From contig NZ_VXCA01000025.1 of assembly GCF_011369485.1 (NCBI RefSeq), forward strand, positions 543,668-607,667: a DNA stretch of 64,000 nucleotides, given 5' to 3'. The position numbers and the translations under genes are program-made. Below are positions 19,079-26,776 of this stretch, one piece after another. The notes under the pieces are model-generated. The model was not told where the DNA came from and did not search any database. It saw nothing but the letters and a program-made list of their open reading frames with translations. Source of the DNA: Pseudomonas atagonensis. GTDB lineage: Bacteria; Pseudomonadota; Gammaproteobacteria; Pseudomonadales; Pseudomonadaceae. How positions within the stretch are numbered: the stretch's first letter is position 1; every line of letters begins with the position of its first letter.

Positions 19079-19115
19079 GTGTCCGGTTTTCGGCTTTAGT
19101 CCCGCAGCGAACCTT

Positions 19116-19305
19116 CCCCCTCACCCCAGCCCTCTCCCGGAGGGAGAGGGAGCCGACCGAGGTGTCTTGCGTCCTACATCGACCTGAAAGATCTTGGCGA
19201 TTATGGATTCGAAGCAGTGCGTTCAATTCGGTGTAGCTCGCCAATATCCCCCGTTCAGTCCCCTCTCCCTCCGGGAGAGGGTTAGGGTTAGGGTGAGGGT
19301 GAGGG
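19116..19305. repeat. MITE-like repeat with CCCTCTCCC ends and telomere-like G-run
   Basis: An element of about 190 bases lies between metQ and sco. Its ends are inverted copies of a CCCTCACCC / CCCTCTCCC(T)CCGGGAGAGGG block, each of which can itself fold as a hairpin. The interior (about 100 bases) has no ORF and contains short inverted segments (CTTGGCGA and TCGCCAA). The right end has the hexamer series GGGTTA twice then GGGTGA twice then GGG (19279-19305). I read it as a non-autonomous repeat family common in fluorescent pseudomonads. Confidence 0.65.
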
Positions 19306-19322
19306 CAGGCTTTTGATCTTGG

Positions 19323-19958
19323 CTATTTGCGGCTCAACATCACCGGCAACTGCGCAACCAGCTTGGCATTATTCAACGGTGCACGAATAAAACCGCGCTG
19401 CGTACCGTCCGGCCCGATTACTGCAAGGTTGCCGCTGTGATCGACGGTGTAATTCGGCTTGCTGGTATCGGCCGGAATAAACGGAATACTCACCGCGTTC
19501 GCCACTTTCTGCAGTTCTTCAATCGAGGTCGGCGTCAGGCCGATAAACTGCGGATCGAAGTAGCCCAGGTACTGCTTCAACTGCTTGGGGTTATCGCGGT
19601 TCGGGTCAACGCTGACCAGCACGATCTGCAACTTATCCACAGCGTCCTTGGGCAATTCACTCTTGATCTGCCGCAGTTGCGCCAACGTGGTCGGGCAGAT
19701 GTCCGGGCAGAAGGTGTAGCCGAAGAACAGCAGACTCCACTTGCCTTTCAACTCATTGATCGCCACCGGTTTGCCGTCCTGATCGGTCATCGTCACGTCC
19801 GGCAGGTTGCGGCTCTGCGGCAACAGGATAATGCCGGCGTCGATCAGCGCGGTGGGGTCGCCCTGGCCCTTGCCGCTCAGTACTTTGTTGACGGTAAGTC
19901 CCAGGATCAGCGCGATCACGGCGACGAGGATGAAGACGGTTTTCTGGGTTCGAGTCAT
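19323..19958 (-). CDS. SCO-family copper chaperone for cytochrome oxidase
   Basis: Delivers copper to, or keeps reduced, the CuA site of oxidase subunit II. Start at 19958 (MTRTQKTVFI), overlapping cyoE by 4 bases; a much longer frame continues upstream but lies inside cyoE. The 211 residues have one N-terminal membrane anchor (about 8-25) and a thioredoxin fold. The copper-binding cysteines are in CPDIC (C84, C88) and the histidine in VDHSG (His174). It is the last gene of the oxidase assembly cluster. Confidence 0.93.
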   Translation of the reverse strand: MTRTQKTVFILVAVIALILGLTVNKVLSGKGQGDPTALIDAGIILLPQSRNLPDVTMTDQDGKPVAINELKGKWSLLFFGYTFCPDICPTTLAQLRQIKSELPKDAVDKLQIVLVSVDPNRDNPKQLKQYLGYFDPQFIGLTPTSIEELQKVANAVSIPFIPADTSKPNYTVDHSGNLAVIGPDGTQRGFIRAPLNNAKLVAQLPVMLSRK

Positions 19959-20854
19959 AGGTTCAACAGTAAGTAGTGGTCTACGAGCAGGGCGATGAAC
20001 AACAGGAACAAGTAATAAATAGAGTACTTGAAGGTGTTGATCGCCGCGTGCGGCCGAGTGCCACGGTACAGCACCACGGCCCATTGCAGAAACCTTAAGC
20101 CCAAGGCGAGCGCGCAAATCAGGTAGAGCACGCCGCTCATGTGGATCACGTAGGGCAGCAGGCTGACCGCCAGCAGCGCGAAGGTGTACAGCAGAATGTG
20201 CACCTTGGTGTAGTGCTCGCCGTGGGTGACCGGCAGCATCGGGATGTCGGCCTTGGCGTATTCCTCCTTGCGGTGGATCGCCAGCGCCCAGAAGTGCGGC
20301 GGGGTCCAGGCGAAGATGATCAGCACCAGCAGCAACGGTTCGGCGCTGACGTGGCCGGTGGCGGCGGTCCAGCCGAGCAGCGGCGGTGCGGCGCCGGCGA
20401 GGCCGCCGATGACGATGTTCTGCGGCGTCGCGCGTTTGAGGAAACCGGTGTAGATCACCGCGTAACCGAGCAGCGAGGCCAGTGTCAGCCACGCGGTCAG
20501 CGGATTGGTGAAGGTCAGCAGCAAGGCCTGGCCTAGCAGCGCCAGCACCAGCGCAAAAGTCAGTGCCGCCGTGGGCGAAACCCGGCCCTCGGCCAGTGGC
20601 CGTTTATGGGTGCGGGCCATGACCGCATCGATGCGCCGGTCCACTACATGATTGACCGCGGCCGCGCCACCGGCACACAGCGCGATGCCCAGATTGCCGA
20701 ACACCAGCACCGTCCACGGCACCCCGGCACGAGTGGCGAGGAACATGCCGACCAGCGAGGTGATCAGCATCAGCACCACGACTTTCGGTTTGGTCAGCTC
20801 CAGATAATCACGCCAGATCGCCTGATGCGGGCGTTCGCCAATCAGAATCGCCAC
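19955..20854 (-). CDS. cyoE: Protoheme IX farnesyltransferase (heme O synthase)
   Basis: Adds a farnesyl group to heme b to make heme O, the precursor of the heme A used by the aa3 oxidase. The 299-residue UbiA-superfamily membrane protein has about nine spans. It carries the conserved NHVVDRRIDAVMARTHKRPL aspartate-rich prenyl-binding loop. It overlaps ctaA by 13 bases and sco by 4, so the three are translationally coupled. The name ctaB is equivalent. Confidence 0.94.
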   Translation of the reverse strand: MAILIGERPHQAIWRDYLELTKPKVVVLMLITSLVGMFLATRAGVPWTVLVFGNLGIALCAGGAAAVNHVVDRRIDAVMARTHKRPLAEGRVSPTAALTFALVLALLGQALLLTFTNPLTAWLTLASLLGYAVIYTGFLKRATPQNIVIGGLAGAAPPLLGWTAATGHVSAEPLLLVLIIFAWTPPHFWALAIHRKEEYAKADIPMLPVTHGEHYTKVHILLYTFALLAVSLLPYVIHMSGVLYLICALALGLRFLQWAVVLYRGTRPHAAINTFKYSIYYLFLLFIALLVDHYLLLNL

Positions 20855-21921
20855 GGCGTTTCTCCTTTTATAGTGATGGGCGCAGCCGAGTGTTTGCGCG
20901 GGCTCAGACGCCAGCGTGCGAGCACCGGTTGTTTGACCCGAACCAGACTGGTGCGCGCGTGGTAATTGACCAGCACCATGGTCAGCAACAGCGCCGCGCC
21001 GCCGGCGTTATGCGCCACGGCCACCGGCAGCGGCAGATGAAACAGCACGTTGCTGATCCCGAGGGTGATTTGCGCGGCGAGGGCGATCACGACCAATCCG
21101 GCCAACCGCGTCATGCCGACTACTTTCAATTGCCACGCCAGACCGAGTAAAACCAGCGTCACCAACAGTGCGCCGATACGGTGGGTCAGATGAATCGCCG
21201 TGCGTGCATCGCTGTCGAGTTGCCCGCCGAGGTAATTGGGGCCGATGTGCTGGGTCAGGTGAAAACCGTTGGCGAAATCCGCCGGCGGCAGCCATTGCCC
21301 GTGGCAGGTCGGGAAGTCGATGCAGGCCACTGCCGCATAATTGGAACTGACCCAGCCACCGAGGGCGATCTGGCCGATCACCAGTAACAGGCCAGCAGTC
21401 GCCCAATACTGCAAACGCTTGGGCACGGTCAGCGCCGGCAGCACGCCGGACAGTCTCAACGTCAGCAGAAACAGCAGACTCAAGGTCGCGAAGCCACCGA
21501 GCAAATGCCCGGTCACCACTTGCGGCCAGAGCTTGAGTGTCACCGTCCACATGCCGAACGCCGCCTGGGCGAACACCACCGCCAGCAAAAACAGCGGCAA
21601 CTTCAGCGGCTGCCCCGGATGACGGCGATTGACCCAGGCGCGCCCGGCCAGAATCGAAATCAGCAGGCCGAGGGTGCCGGCGAAGTAGCGGTGGATCATC
21701 TCGTTCCAGCCCTTGTGCGCCTCCACCGGCGAGTCGGGGTAATGCAGTTCGGCATGGGCCAGTTGGGCTTCGCTTTTCGGTACGCTGATAAAGCCGTAGC
21801 AGCCCGGCCAGTCCGGACAGCCGAGACCTGCGTGGGTCAGGCGGGTGTAGGCGCCGAGCAGCACCACAATCAGTGCCAGCAGGGTGGCAAACAGCGCGAG
21901 GCGAAATCCAGGTTTGGCCAT
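20842..21921 (-). CDS. ctaA: Heme A synthase (COX15/CtaA)
   Basis: Oxidises the heme O methyl group to a formyl, giving heme A. The 359-residue membrane protein has about eight spans in two similar four-helix halves, with heme-ligand histidines in TRLTHAG, WNEMIHRYFAG, LTQHIGPN and HLTHRIGA segments. A cysteine pair occurs in the loop AAVACIDFPTCHG. It lies between a CxxxC membrane protein gene (11 bases upstream) and cyoE (overlapping), making a heme A module within the oxidase locus. Confidence 0.93.
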   Translation of the reverse strand: MAKPGFRLALFATLLALIVVLLGAYTRLTHAGLGCPDWPGCYGFISVPKSEAQLAHAELHYPDSPVEAHKGWNEMIHRYFAGTLGLLISILAGRAWVNRRHPGQPLKLPLFLLAVVFAQAAFGMWTVTLKLWPQVVTGHLLGGFATLSLLFLLTLRLSGVLPALTVPKRLQYWATAGLLLVIGQIALGGWVSSNYAAVACIDFPTCHGQWLPPADFANGFHLTQHIGPNYLGGQLDSDARTAIHLTHRIGALLVTLVLLGLAWQLKVVGMTRLAGLVVIALAAQITLGISNVLFHLPLPVAVAHNAGGAALLLTMVLVNYHARTSLVRVKQPVLARWRLSPRKHSAAPITIKGETPWRF

Positions 21922-21931
21922 GACGATGCCC

Positions 21932-22525
21932 TTATCCGATGTTCGACAGTTTCAGCAGGTGGCGCAGGTCGTTGAGCAGATCCTTGCCTTTCACAGTCGG
22001 GTCGTAGCGCAGCACGAGGTTGCCGTGCGGGTCGATGATCCACAGTTGCGGGGTAGCCTTGTCGCCAGTGGTCTTGCTGAACGTGGTCACGTCCAGTGGA
22101 TAGCGTTGCAGTTGCGGATATTCGCGGGTCAGCTTGGCTTCGTAGTCAGCGCCCAAAGGCTGTGCGGCGGCCAGGGCGTGGCTGGCGCGGCTGGCATCAC
22201 GACCGAGGCCGATCTGGATCTGCCGCGCCAGATACACCAACTGCTGGCAATCAACCGCGCAATCTTTAGGCGCGGTTACCAGCATCTGCCAGCGCTCTTC
22301 TTCGGCTTGTACGCCGAGGTCGGCGCGGGTCTGGCCATTGCCGATCAGTTCGCCGTGGTAGCTGCGGCCATCCGGTACCCAGAACTGCAATTTGTACATG
22401 CCGGTGGCGAGGATCATCGGACCGATCACACCGAGCAGGATCAGCAGCAGCTGGATGCGTCCGCGACGGCGACTGGCGACGGGTTTCGCTTCAGACATGC
22501 TGGGTGGATTCATGGCCGTTCCCAT
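21932..22525 (-). CDS. Membrane-anchored CxxxC protein in the oxidase cluster
   Basis: Start chosen at 22525 because AAAGGAG lies seven bases before this ATG; the start overlaps the SURF1 gene by 35 bases. The 197 residues comprise one N-terminal membrane span (about 24-45) and an extracytoplasmic domain. That domain holds a CxxxC motif (C89, C93, sequence CAVDC) placed like the copper motif of SCO proteins. Near the C-terminus, PQLWIIDPHGNLVLRYDP resembles the last strands of a thioredoxin fold. It corresponds by position to P. aeruginosa PA0111. A role in copper or thiol handling for the oxidase is inference. Confidence 0.8.
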   Translation of the reverse strand: MGTAMNPPSMSEAKPVASRRRGRIQLLLILLGVIGPMILATGMYKLQFWVPDGRSYHGELIGNGQTRADLGVQAEEERWQMLVTAPKDCAVDCQQLVYLARQIQIGLGRDASRASHALAAAQPLGADYEAKLTREYPQLQRYPLDVTTFSKTTGDKATPQLWIIDPHGNLVLRYDPTVKGKDLLNDLRHLLKLSNIG

Positions 22526-23231
22526 GGTGTTTCTCCTTTGCGTTGTGCAAGCCCAAATAGACGTAGAGGCCGAGCAGGGCGGTGGCCATGGCAAACCACT
22601 GCACGGCGTAACCGAGGTGTTTTTCCGGGCCCATGGCGACCACTGGCCAGTCGGCCTCGTAGCTGGCCGGGCCTTGTTCTGCACGCACTTCGTAGGTGAA
22701 GCCGTCGCGGTCGAGGGTTTTCCACAGTTTGGCCGGCTCGACGGCGGTGATGGTTTGCGGCCAGGTGCTGCTGACCGGGTCGGCATGTAACTGGAAGGTT
22801 GCACCGGGAGCGACGTAGACCCAGGCATCGATACTCAGCGCCTCGGCAGGCGTGCTGAATTGTGGCGCTACGCGACGATCCGGCCATGGCAGCCAGCCAC
22901 GATTGACCAGCAGCCACAGTCCTGTGGCGCGGTCCTGAAACGGTTGCAGCAGTTCCACGCCGACCTTGCCGTTACGCTGGCGGTTGTCGAGTAGCAGGCT
23001 GTGCGCAGCATCGAACTGGCCATGCAGATGCACCCGGCGAAAGGCCGGATCAGTGCTGTGCAGTAATTCGCTGCTGGCCATCGGTTCGGCGGCGCGACGT
23101 TCGGCGTAGCTGGCGAGGAGGGCGGTTTTTTCCGCGCCACGGCTCAGCTGCCAGAAGCCCAGCGACACCAGCAGCGGCAGCAGCAACGCCACCACCACGG
23201 TCGGTATCACGCCCGGGCGAAAGCGCTTCAT
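22491..23231 (-). CDS. SURF1-family oxidase assembly protein
   Basis: SURF1/Shy1 proteins help insert heme A into subunit I of cytochrome oxidase. The 246-residue protein has the family architecture: one membrane span at the N-terminus (about 9-27, followed by GFWQLSRG), an extracytoplasmic domain including LLDNRQRNGKVGVELLQPF and LLVNRGWLPW, and a second span near 210-232. The C-terminus is His-rich. It is preceded by the opposite-strand twin-membrane gene, so its promoter may be separate from coxBA-ctaG-coxC. Confidence 0.9.
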   Translation of the reverse strand: MKRFRPGVIPTVVVALLLPLLVSLGFWQLSRGAEKTALLASYAERRAAEPMASSELLHSTDPAFRRVHLHGQFDAAHSLLLDNRQRNGKVGVELLQPFQDRATGLWLLVNRGWLPWPDRRVAPQFSTPAEALSIDAWVYVAPGATFQLHADPVSSTWPQTITAVEPAKLWKTLDRDGFTYEVRAEQGPASYEADWPVVAMGPEKHLGYAVQWFAMATALLGLYVYLGLHNAKEKHHGNGHESTQHV

Positions 23232-23302
23232 GGCCGCGCCACAAAGTCAGTCGTCGCGATCGCTATACTCAATTGCATCGCCTGTCCCCCGGAGTTCTTC
23301 CC

Positions 23303-23506
23303 ATGCTCAAAACAGCGATCGTCCTGATGCTGATTGCCACGGTGATCAGCCTGTTCAGCGGCCTGTTTTTCCTGGTCAAGGACGACAGCAGTTCCAATCG
23401 CCTGGTCATCGCCTTGAGTGTTCGGGTGGCATTGGCCGCTGCCACCGTCGGCTTGATCGCCTGGGGCTTTTACAGCGGCCAATTGGTTTCGCATGCGCCG
23501 TGGTAG
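23303..23506 (+). CDS. Twin transmembrane protein (DUF2909)
   Basis: A 67-residue protein, nearly all of it two hydrophobic helices (about 3-25 and 39-61) joined by a charged loop KDDSSSNR. Start at 23303 with GGAG ten bases before; a longer frame from 23273 is not needed. It matches the small two-span family annotated as DUF2909. It is the only plus-strand gene in a run of minus-strand oxidase genes, and it faces coxC tail to tail. A role in oxidase assembly is suggested only by location. Confidence 0.82.
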   Translation: MLKTAIVLMLIATVISLFSGLFFLVKDDSSSNRLVIALSVRVALAAATVGLIAWGFYSGQLVSHAPW

Positions 23507-23513
23507 CTGATCC

Positions 23514-24401
23514 TCAGAGGACGTAAACGAAGATGAACAAGCCGATCCACACCACATCCACGAAGTGCCAATACCAGCTCGCCGCTTCAAAGCCGAACTG
23601 ATGTTCGTTGTCGAAATGGCCCTTCATGATGCGCATCAGCATCACAAACAGAATGATCGTGCCGATGGTCACGTGGGCGCCGTGGAAACCGGTGAGCATG
23701 AAGAACGTCGCGCCATAAATGCCCGAACCGAGGGTCAGTCCCAGTTCGTGGTAGGCGTGCATGTATTCCTCGGCCTGCAAGGCGAGGAAGCCGCAGCCCA
23801 GCAGCACGGTGATCGCCAGCCAGATTTTCAGCGCGCCGCGGTGGCCTTTCTTCAAGGCATGGTGGGCGATGGTGATGGTCACGCTGGAGCTGACCAGCAG
23901 AATCGTGTTGATCAGCGGCAGGCCCCACGGGCTGATGACTTCCTTGGGTGGCGGGAATAATTTCGGATCCGGCGTGTGCAGAAGCGGCCAGGTGAACTGG
24001 AAGTTCGGCCAGAGCATGTGGGCGATACCTTTCGGGCCTTCGCCACCGAGCGCCGGGCCGGAGATGTGTCGCACGTAAAACAGCGCGCCGAAGAAAGCGA
24101 TGAAGAACATCACTTCGGAGAAGATGAACCAACTCATGCCCCAGCGAAACGAACGATCCAGCTGCGGGCTGTAGAGCCCCGCGCGACTTTCCTTGATCAC
24201 CGCGCCGAACCAGCCGAACAACATGTACGCGAGCAACAGGCCGCCGACGAAAAAGATGTAAGGGCCGTGGGATTCCGGGCGCGCTGCCTTCAGATCGTTG
24301 AACCAGGTCGCCAGGCCGTACACGGTGATGGCCATGCCGAAGGTGGCGATGATCGGCCATTTGCTCTGGGCCGGAACGTAATAGTGCTCATGAGTTGCCA
24401 T
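23514..24401 (-). CDS. coxC: Cytochrome c oxidase subunit III
   Basis: Integral subunit of the aa3-type cytochrome c oxidase. The 295 residues give seven membrane spans. Recognisable family segments include HYYVPAQSKWPI at the N-terminus, SEVMFFIAFFGALFYVRH with the conserved Glu, FHGAHVTIGTI, and WYWHFVDVVWIGLFIFVYV at the C-terminus. It follows ctaG by 25 bases. The preceding order coxB-coxA-ctaG matches other pseudomonads. Confidence 0.95.
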   Translation of the reverse strand: MATHEHYYVPAQSKWPIIATFGMAITVYGLATWFNDLKAARPESHGPYIFFVGGLLLAYMLFGWFGAVIKESRAGLYSPQLDRSFRWGMSWFIFSEVMFFIAFFGALFYVRHISGPALGGEGPKGIAHMLWPNFQFTWPLLHTPDPKLFPPPKEVISPWGLPLINTILLVSSSVTITIAHHALKKGHRGALKIWLAITVLLGCGFLALQAEEYMHAYHELGLTLGSGIYGATFFMLTGFHGAHVTIGTIILFVMLMRIMKGHFDNEHQFGFEAASWYWHFVDVVWIGLFIFVYVL

Positions 24402-24426
24402 TGATTGTTCTCCTTATCGGGCACGC

Positions 24427-24978
24427 TCAACCGCCGGTGTTTGCAGCCACCGGAGGATGTCGGGCGGTGATATCGAACAGCGTGTAGGACAGCGTCAGGT
24501 GCTTCACATCCTTGGGCATGTCACGGTCAACAATGAAGCGCACCGGCATCTCGATCTGCTGACCGGGCTGCAGCACCTGTTGGGTAAAGCAAAAGCATTC
24601 GGTCTTGTGGAAATACGCCGCCGCGTTGCTCGGCGCGATGCTCGGCACCGCTTGCGCGCTCATCGGTTTGTCGGTGGGGTTGCGCGCGATGAAGATCATC
24701 TCGTTGACCGCGCCGGGGTTGGCGGTCAGTTCGTCATGCTTGGGGTAGAACTCCCACGGCATGTCGATGTTGTTGGTCGACAGAAACTGCACCCGCACCT
24801 GCCGCGACTCGTCCACCACCTGCTCGCCTTCGTACTGGCCGGCCGTCTTGCCGTTGATGCCGAAGGCCTTGCACATCACGTCGTAGATCGGCACCAGAGC
24901 AAAACCGAAAACGAACATCGCCACGACGACTCCGAGCAGGCGGGTGACCAGTTTTTTCAGCGAGATCGAGTCAGCCAT
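24427..24978 (-). CDS. ctaG: Cytochrome c oxidase assembly protein CtaG (Cox11)
   Basis: Copper chaperone that forms the CuB centre in subunit I. Start at 24978 (MADSISLKK), giving 183 residues; the upstream extension runs into a REP sequence. It has one membrane anchor (about 9-30) and a periplasmic immunoglobulin-like domain. The conserved copper cysteines are in KTECFCFTQQ, and the VMCKAFGINGKT segment follows the anchor. A repeat of about 90 bases separates it from coxA. Confidence 0.93.
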   Translation of the reverse strand: MADSISLKKLVTRLLGVVVAMFVFGFALVPIYDVMCKAFGINGKTAGQYEGEQVVDESRQVRVQFLSTNNIDMPWEFYPKHDELTANPGAVNEMIFIARNPTDKPMSAQAVPSIAPSNAAAYFHKTECFCFTQQVLQPGQQIEMPVRFIVDRDMPKDVKHLTLSYTLFDITARHPPVAANTGG

Positions 24979-25004
24979 GATTTTCAGCCTCAGCCGAGAT
25001 CCCC

Positions 25005-25093
25005 TGTGGGAGCGGGCTCGCTCGCGAATGCAATTCATCATTCAACACATGAGTTGAATGATTTGACGCATTCGGGAGCAAGCCCCCTCCCAC
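25005..25093. repeat. REP pair (BIME) between coxA and ctaG
   Basis: Inverted elements GTGGGAGCGGGCTCGCTC and GAGCAAGCCCCCTCCCAC flank an inner hairpin (ATCATTCAAC / GTTGAATGAT). Because it falls inside an operon, the RNA structure may attenuate or stabilise the coxBA message relative to ctaG. The same family occurs at 28936-29025. Confidence 0.88.
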
Positions 25094-25107
25094 AAAGGCA
25101 AGGCGTT

Positions 25108-26694
25108 TCATTTCACTTCCGGCGGTGTGGTGAAGGTGTGATACGGCGCCGGTGATGGCACGCTCCACTCCAGGCCTTCGGCGCCATCCCACGGTTTGGC
25201 CGGTGCTGGCGGGCCGCCGCGAATGGTCTTGACCACGATGAACAGGAAGAAGATCTGCGTGGCGCCGAACATGAATGCGCCAATCGAGGAGACCATGTTG
25301 AAGTCGGCGAACTGCAGGTTGTAGTCCGGAATCCGCCGTGGCATCCCCGCCAGCCCGACGAAGTGCATCGGGAAGAAGGTCAGGTTCATGCCGACGAACG
25401 ACAGCCAGAAGTGCAGCTTGCCGAGGGTTTCGTCGTACATGTGCCCGGTCCATTTCGGCAGCCAGTAATACGCCGATGCGAAGATCCCGAAGATCGCCCC
25501 CGGCACCAGCACGTAGTGAAAGTGCGCGACCACGAAGTAGGTGTCCTGGTACTGGAAGTCCGCCGGGGCGATGGCCAGCATCAGCCCGGAGAAGCCGCCA
25601 ATCGAAAACAGAATCACGAACGCCACGGCAAACAGCATTGGCGTCTCGAAGGTCATTGAGCCTTGCCACATGGTGCTGGCCCAGTTGAACACCTTCACCC
25701 CGGTCGGCACCGCGATGAGCATCGTCGCGTACATGAAGAACAACTCGCCCACCAACGGAATGCCGACCACGAACATGTGGTGCGCCCAGACGATGAACGA
25801 CAGGAACGCGATGCTCGCGGTGGCGTAGACCATCGAGGTGTAACCAAACAGCGGCTTGCGGGCGAAGGTCGGGATGATCTGGCTGACGGCACCGAAGGCC
25901 GGCAGGATCATGATGTACACCTCGGGATGCCCGAAGAACCAGAACACATGCTGGAACAGCACCGGGTCACCGCCACCGGCAGCGCTGAAGAAACTGGTGC
26001 CGAAGTGGATGTCCATCAACATCATCGTCACGCACCCGGCGAGCACCGGCATCACCGCGATCAACAGAAACGCGGTGATCAGCCAGGTCCAGACGAACAG
26101 CGGCATTTTCATCAGCGTCATGCCGGGGGCGCGCAGGTTGAGGATGGTCGCGATCACGTTGATCGCGCCCATGATCGAGCTGATGCCCATCAAGTGGATG
26201 GCGAAGATGAAGAACGTCACGCTTTCCGGCGCGTACGTTGTCGACAGCGGCGCATAGAACGTCCAGCCGAAGTTCGGCCCGCCACCGGGGGTGAACAGGG
26301 TCGAGACCAGCAACAGGAATGCCGCCGGCAACAGCCAGAAACTGAAGTTGTTCATGCGCGGCAGGGCCATGTCCGGCGCGCCGATCATCAACGGGATCAT
26401 CCAGTTGGCGAGGCCGACGAACGCCGGCATCACCGCCCCGAAGACCATCACCAGGCCATGCATGGTGGTCATCTGGTTGAAGAACGCCGGCTCGACGATT
26501 TGCAGACCGGGCTGGAACAGCTCGGCGCGGATCACCATGGCGAACGAGCCGCCGAGCAGGAACATGCAGAACGCGAACCACAGGTACAGCGTGCCGATGT
26601 CCTTGTGGTTGGTGGTCAGCACCCAGCGCATCAGGCCTTTGGCGGGGCCGTGGGCGTGGTCGGCGTGACCGTGGTCATCGATGACAGCGCTCAT
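25108..26694 (-). CDS. coxA: Cytochrome c oxidase subunit I
   Basis: Catalytic subunit of the aa3 oxidase, holding heme a and the heme a3-CuB centre. The 528 residues have twelve membrane spans. Key segments are seen: TTMHGLVMVFG with a heme a histidine, FWFFGHPEVYIMILP with the CuB His and cross-linked Tyr, WAHHMF with the paired CuB histidines, and VVAHFHYVLV with the heme a3 and heme a histidines. It sits 82 bases downstream of coxB. A REP pair follows before ctaG. Confidence 0.97.
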   Translation of the reverse strand: MSAVIDDHGHADHAHGPAKGLMRWVLTTNHKDIGTLYLWFAFCMFLLGGSFAMVIRAELFQPGLQIVEPAFFNQMTTMHGLVMVFGAVMPAFVGLANWMIPLMIGAPDMALPRMNNFSFWLLPAAFLLLVSTLFTPGGGPNFGWTFYAPLSTTYAPESVTFFIFAIHLMGISSIMGAINVIATILNLRAPGMTLMKMPLFVWTWLITAFLLIAVMPVLAGCVTMMLMDIHFGTSFFSAAGGGDPVLFQHVFWFFGHPEVYIMILPAFGAVSQIIPTFARKPLFGYTSMVYATASIAFLSFIVWAHHMFVVGIPLVGELFFMYATMLIAVPTGVKVFNWASTMWQGSMTFETPMLFAVAFVILFSIGGFSGLMLAIAPADFQYQDTYFVVAHFHYVLVPGAIFGIFASAYYWLPKWTGHMYDETLGKLHFWLSFVGMNLTFFPMHFVGLAGMPRRIPDYNLQFADFNMVSSIGAFMFGATQIFFLFIVVKTIRGGPPAPAKPWDGAEGLEWSVPSPAPYHTFTTPPEVK

Positions 26695-26776
26695 GGCCGG
26701 TCTCCTTCAAGTGAGTGGACTTGGCAGGCCGGGGCGCCTTGCCCCGACCGGTTCACGCAGTACGCAATAGACCGGC

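Noticed and set aside
19959..20492. N-terminal extension of the sco frame into cyoE
   Set aside because: The 389-residue frame begins in an Arg-rich out-of-frame translation of cyoE; the true start at 19958 gives the membrane anchor and normal SCO length.
22526..22828. N-terminal extension of the CxxxC protein into the SURF1 gene
   Set aside because: Out-of-frame translation of SURF1; a ribosome site supports the start at 22525.
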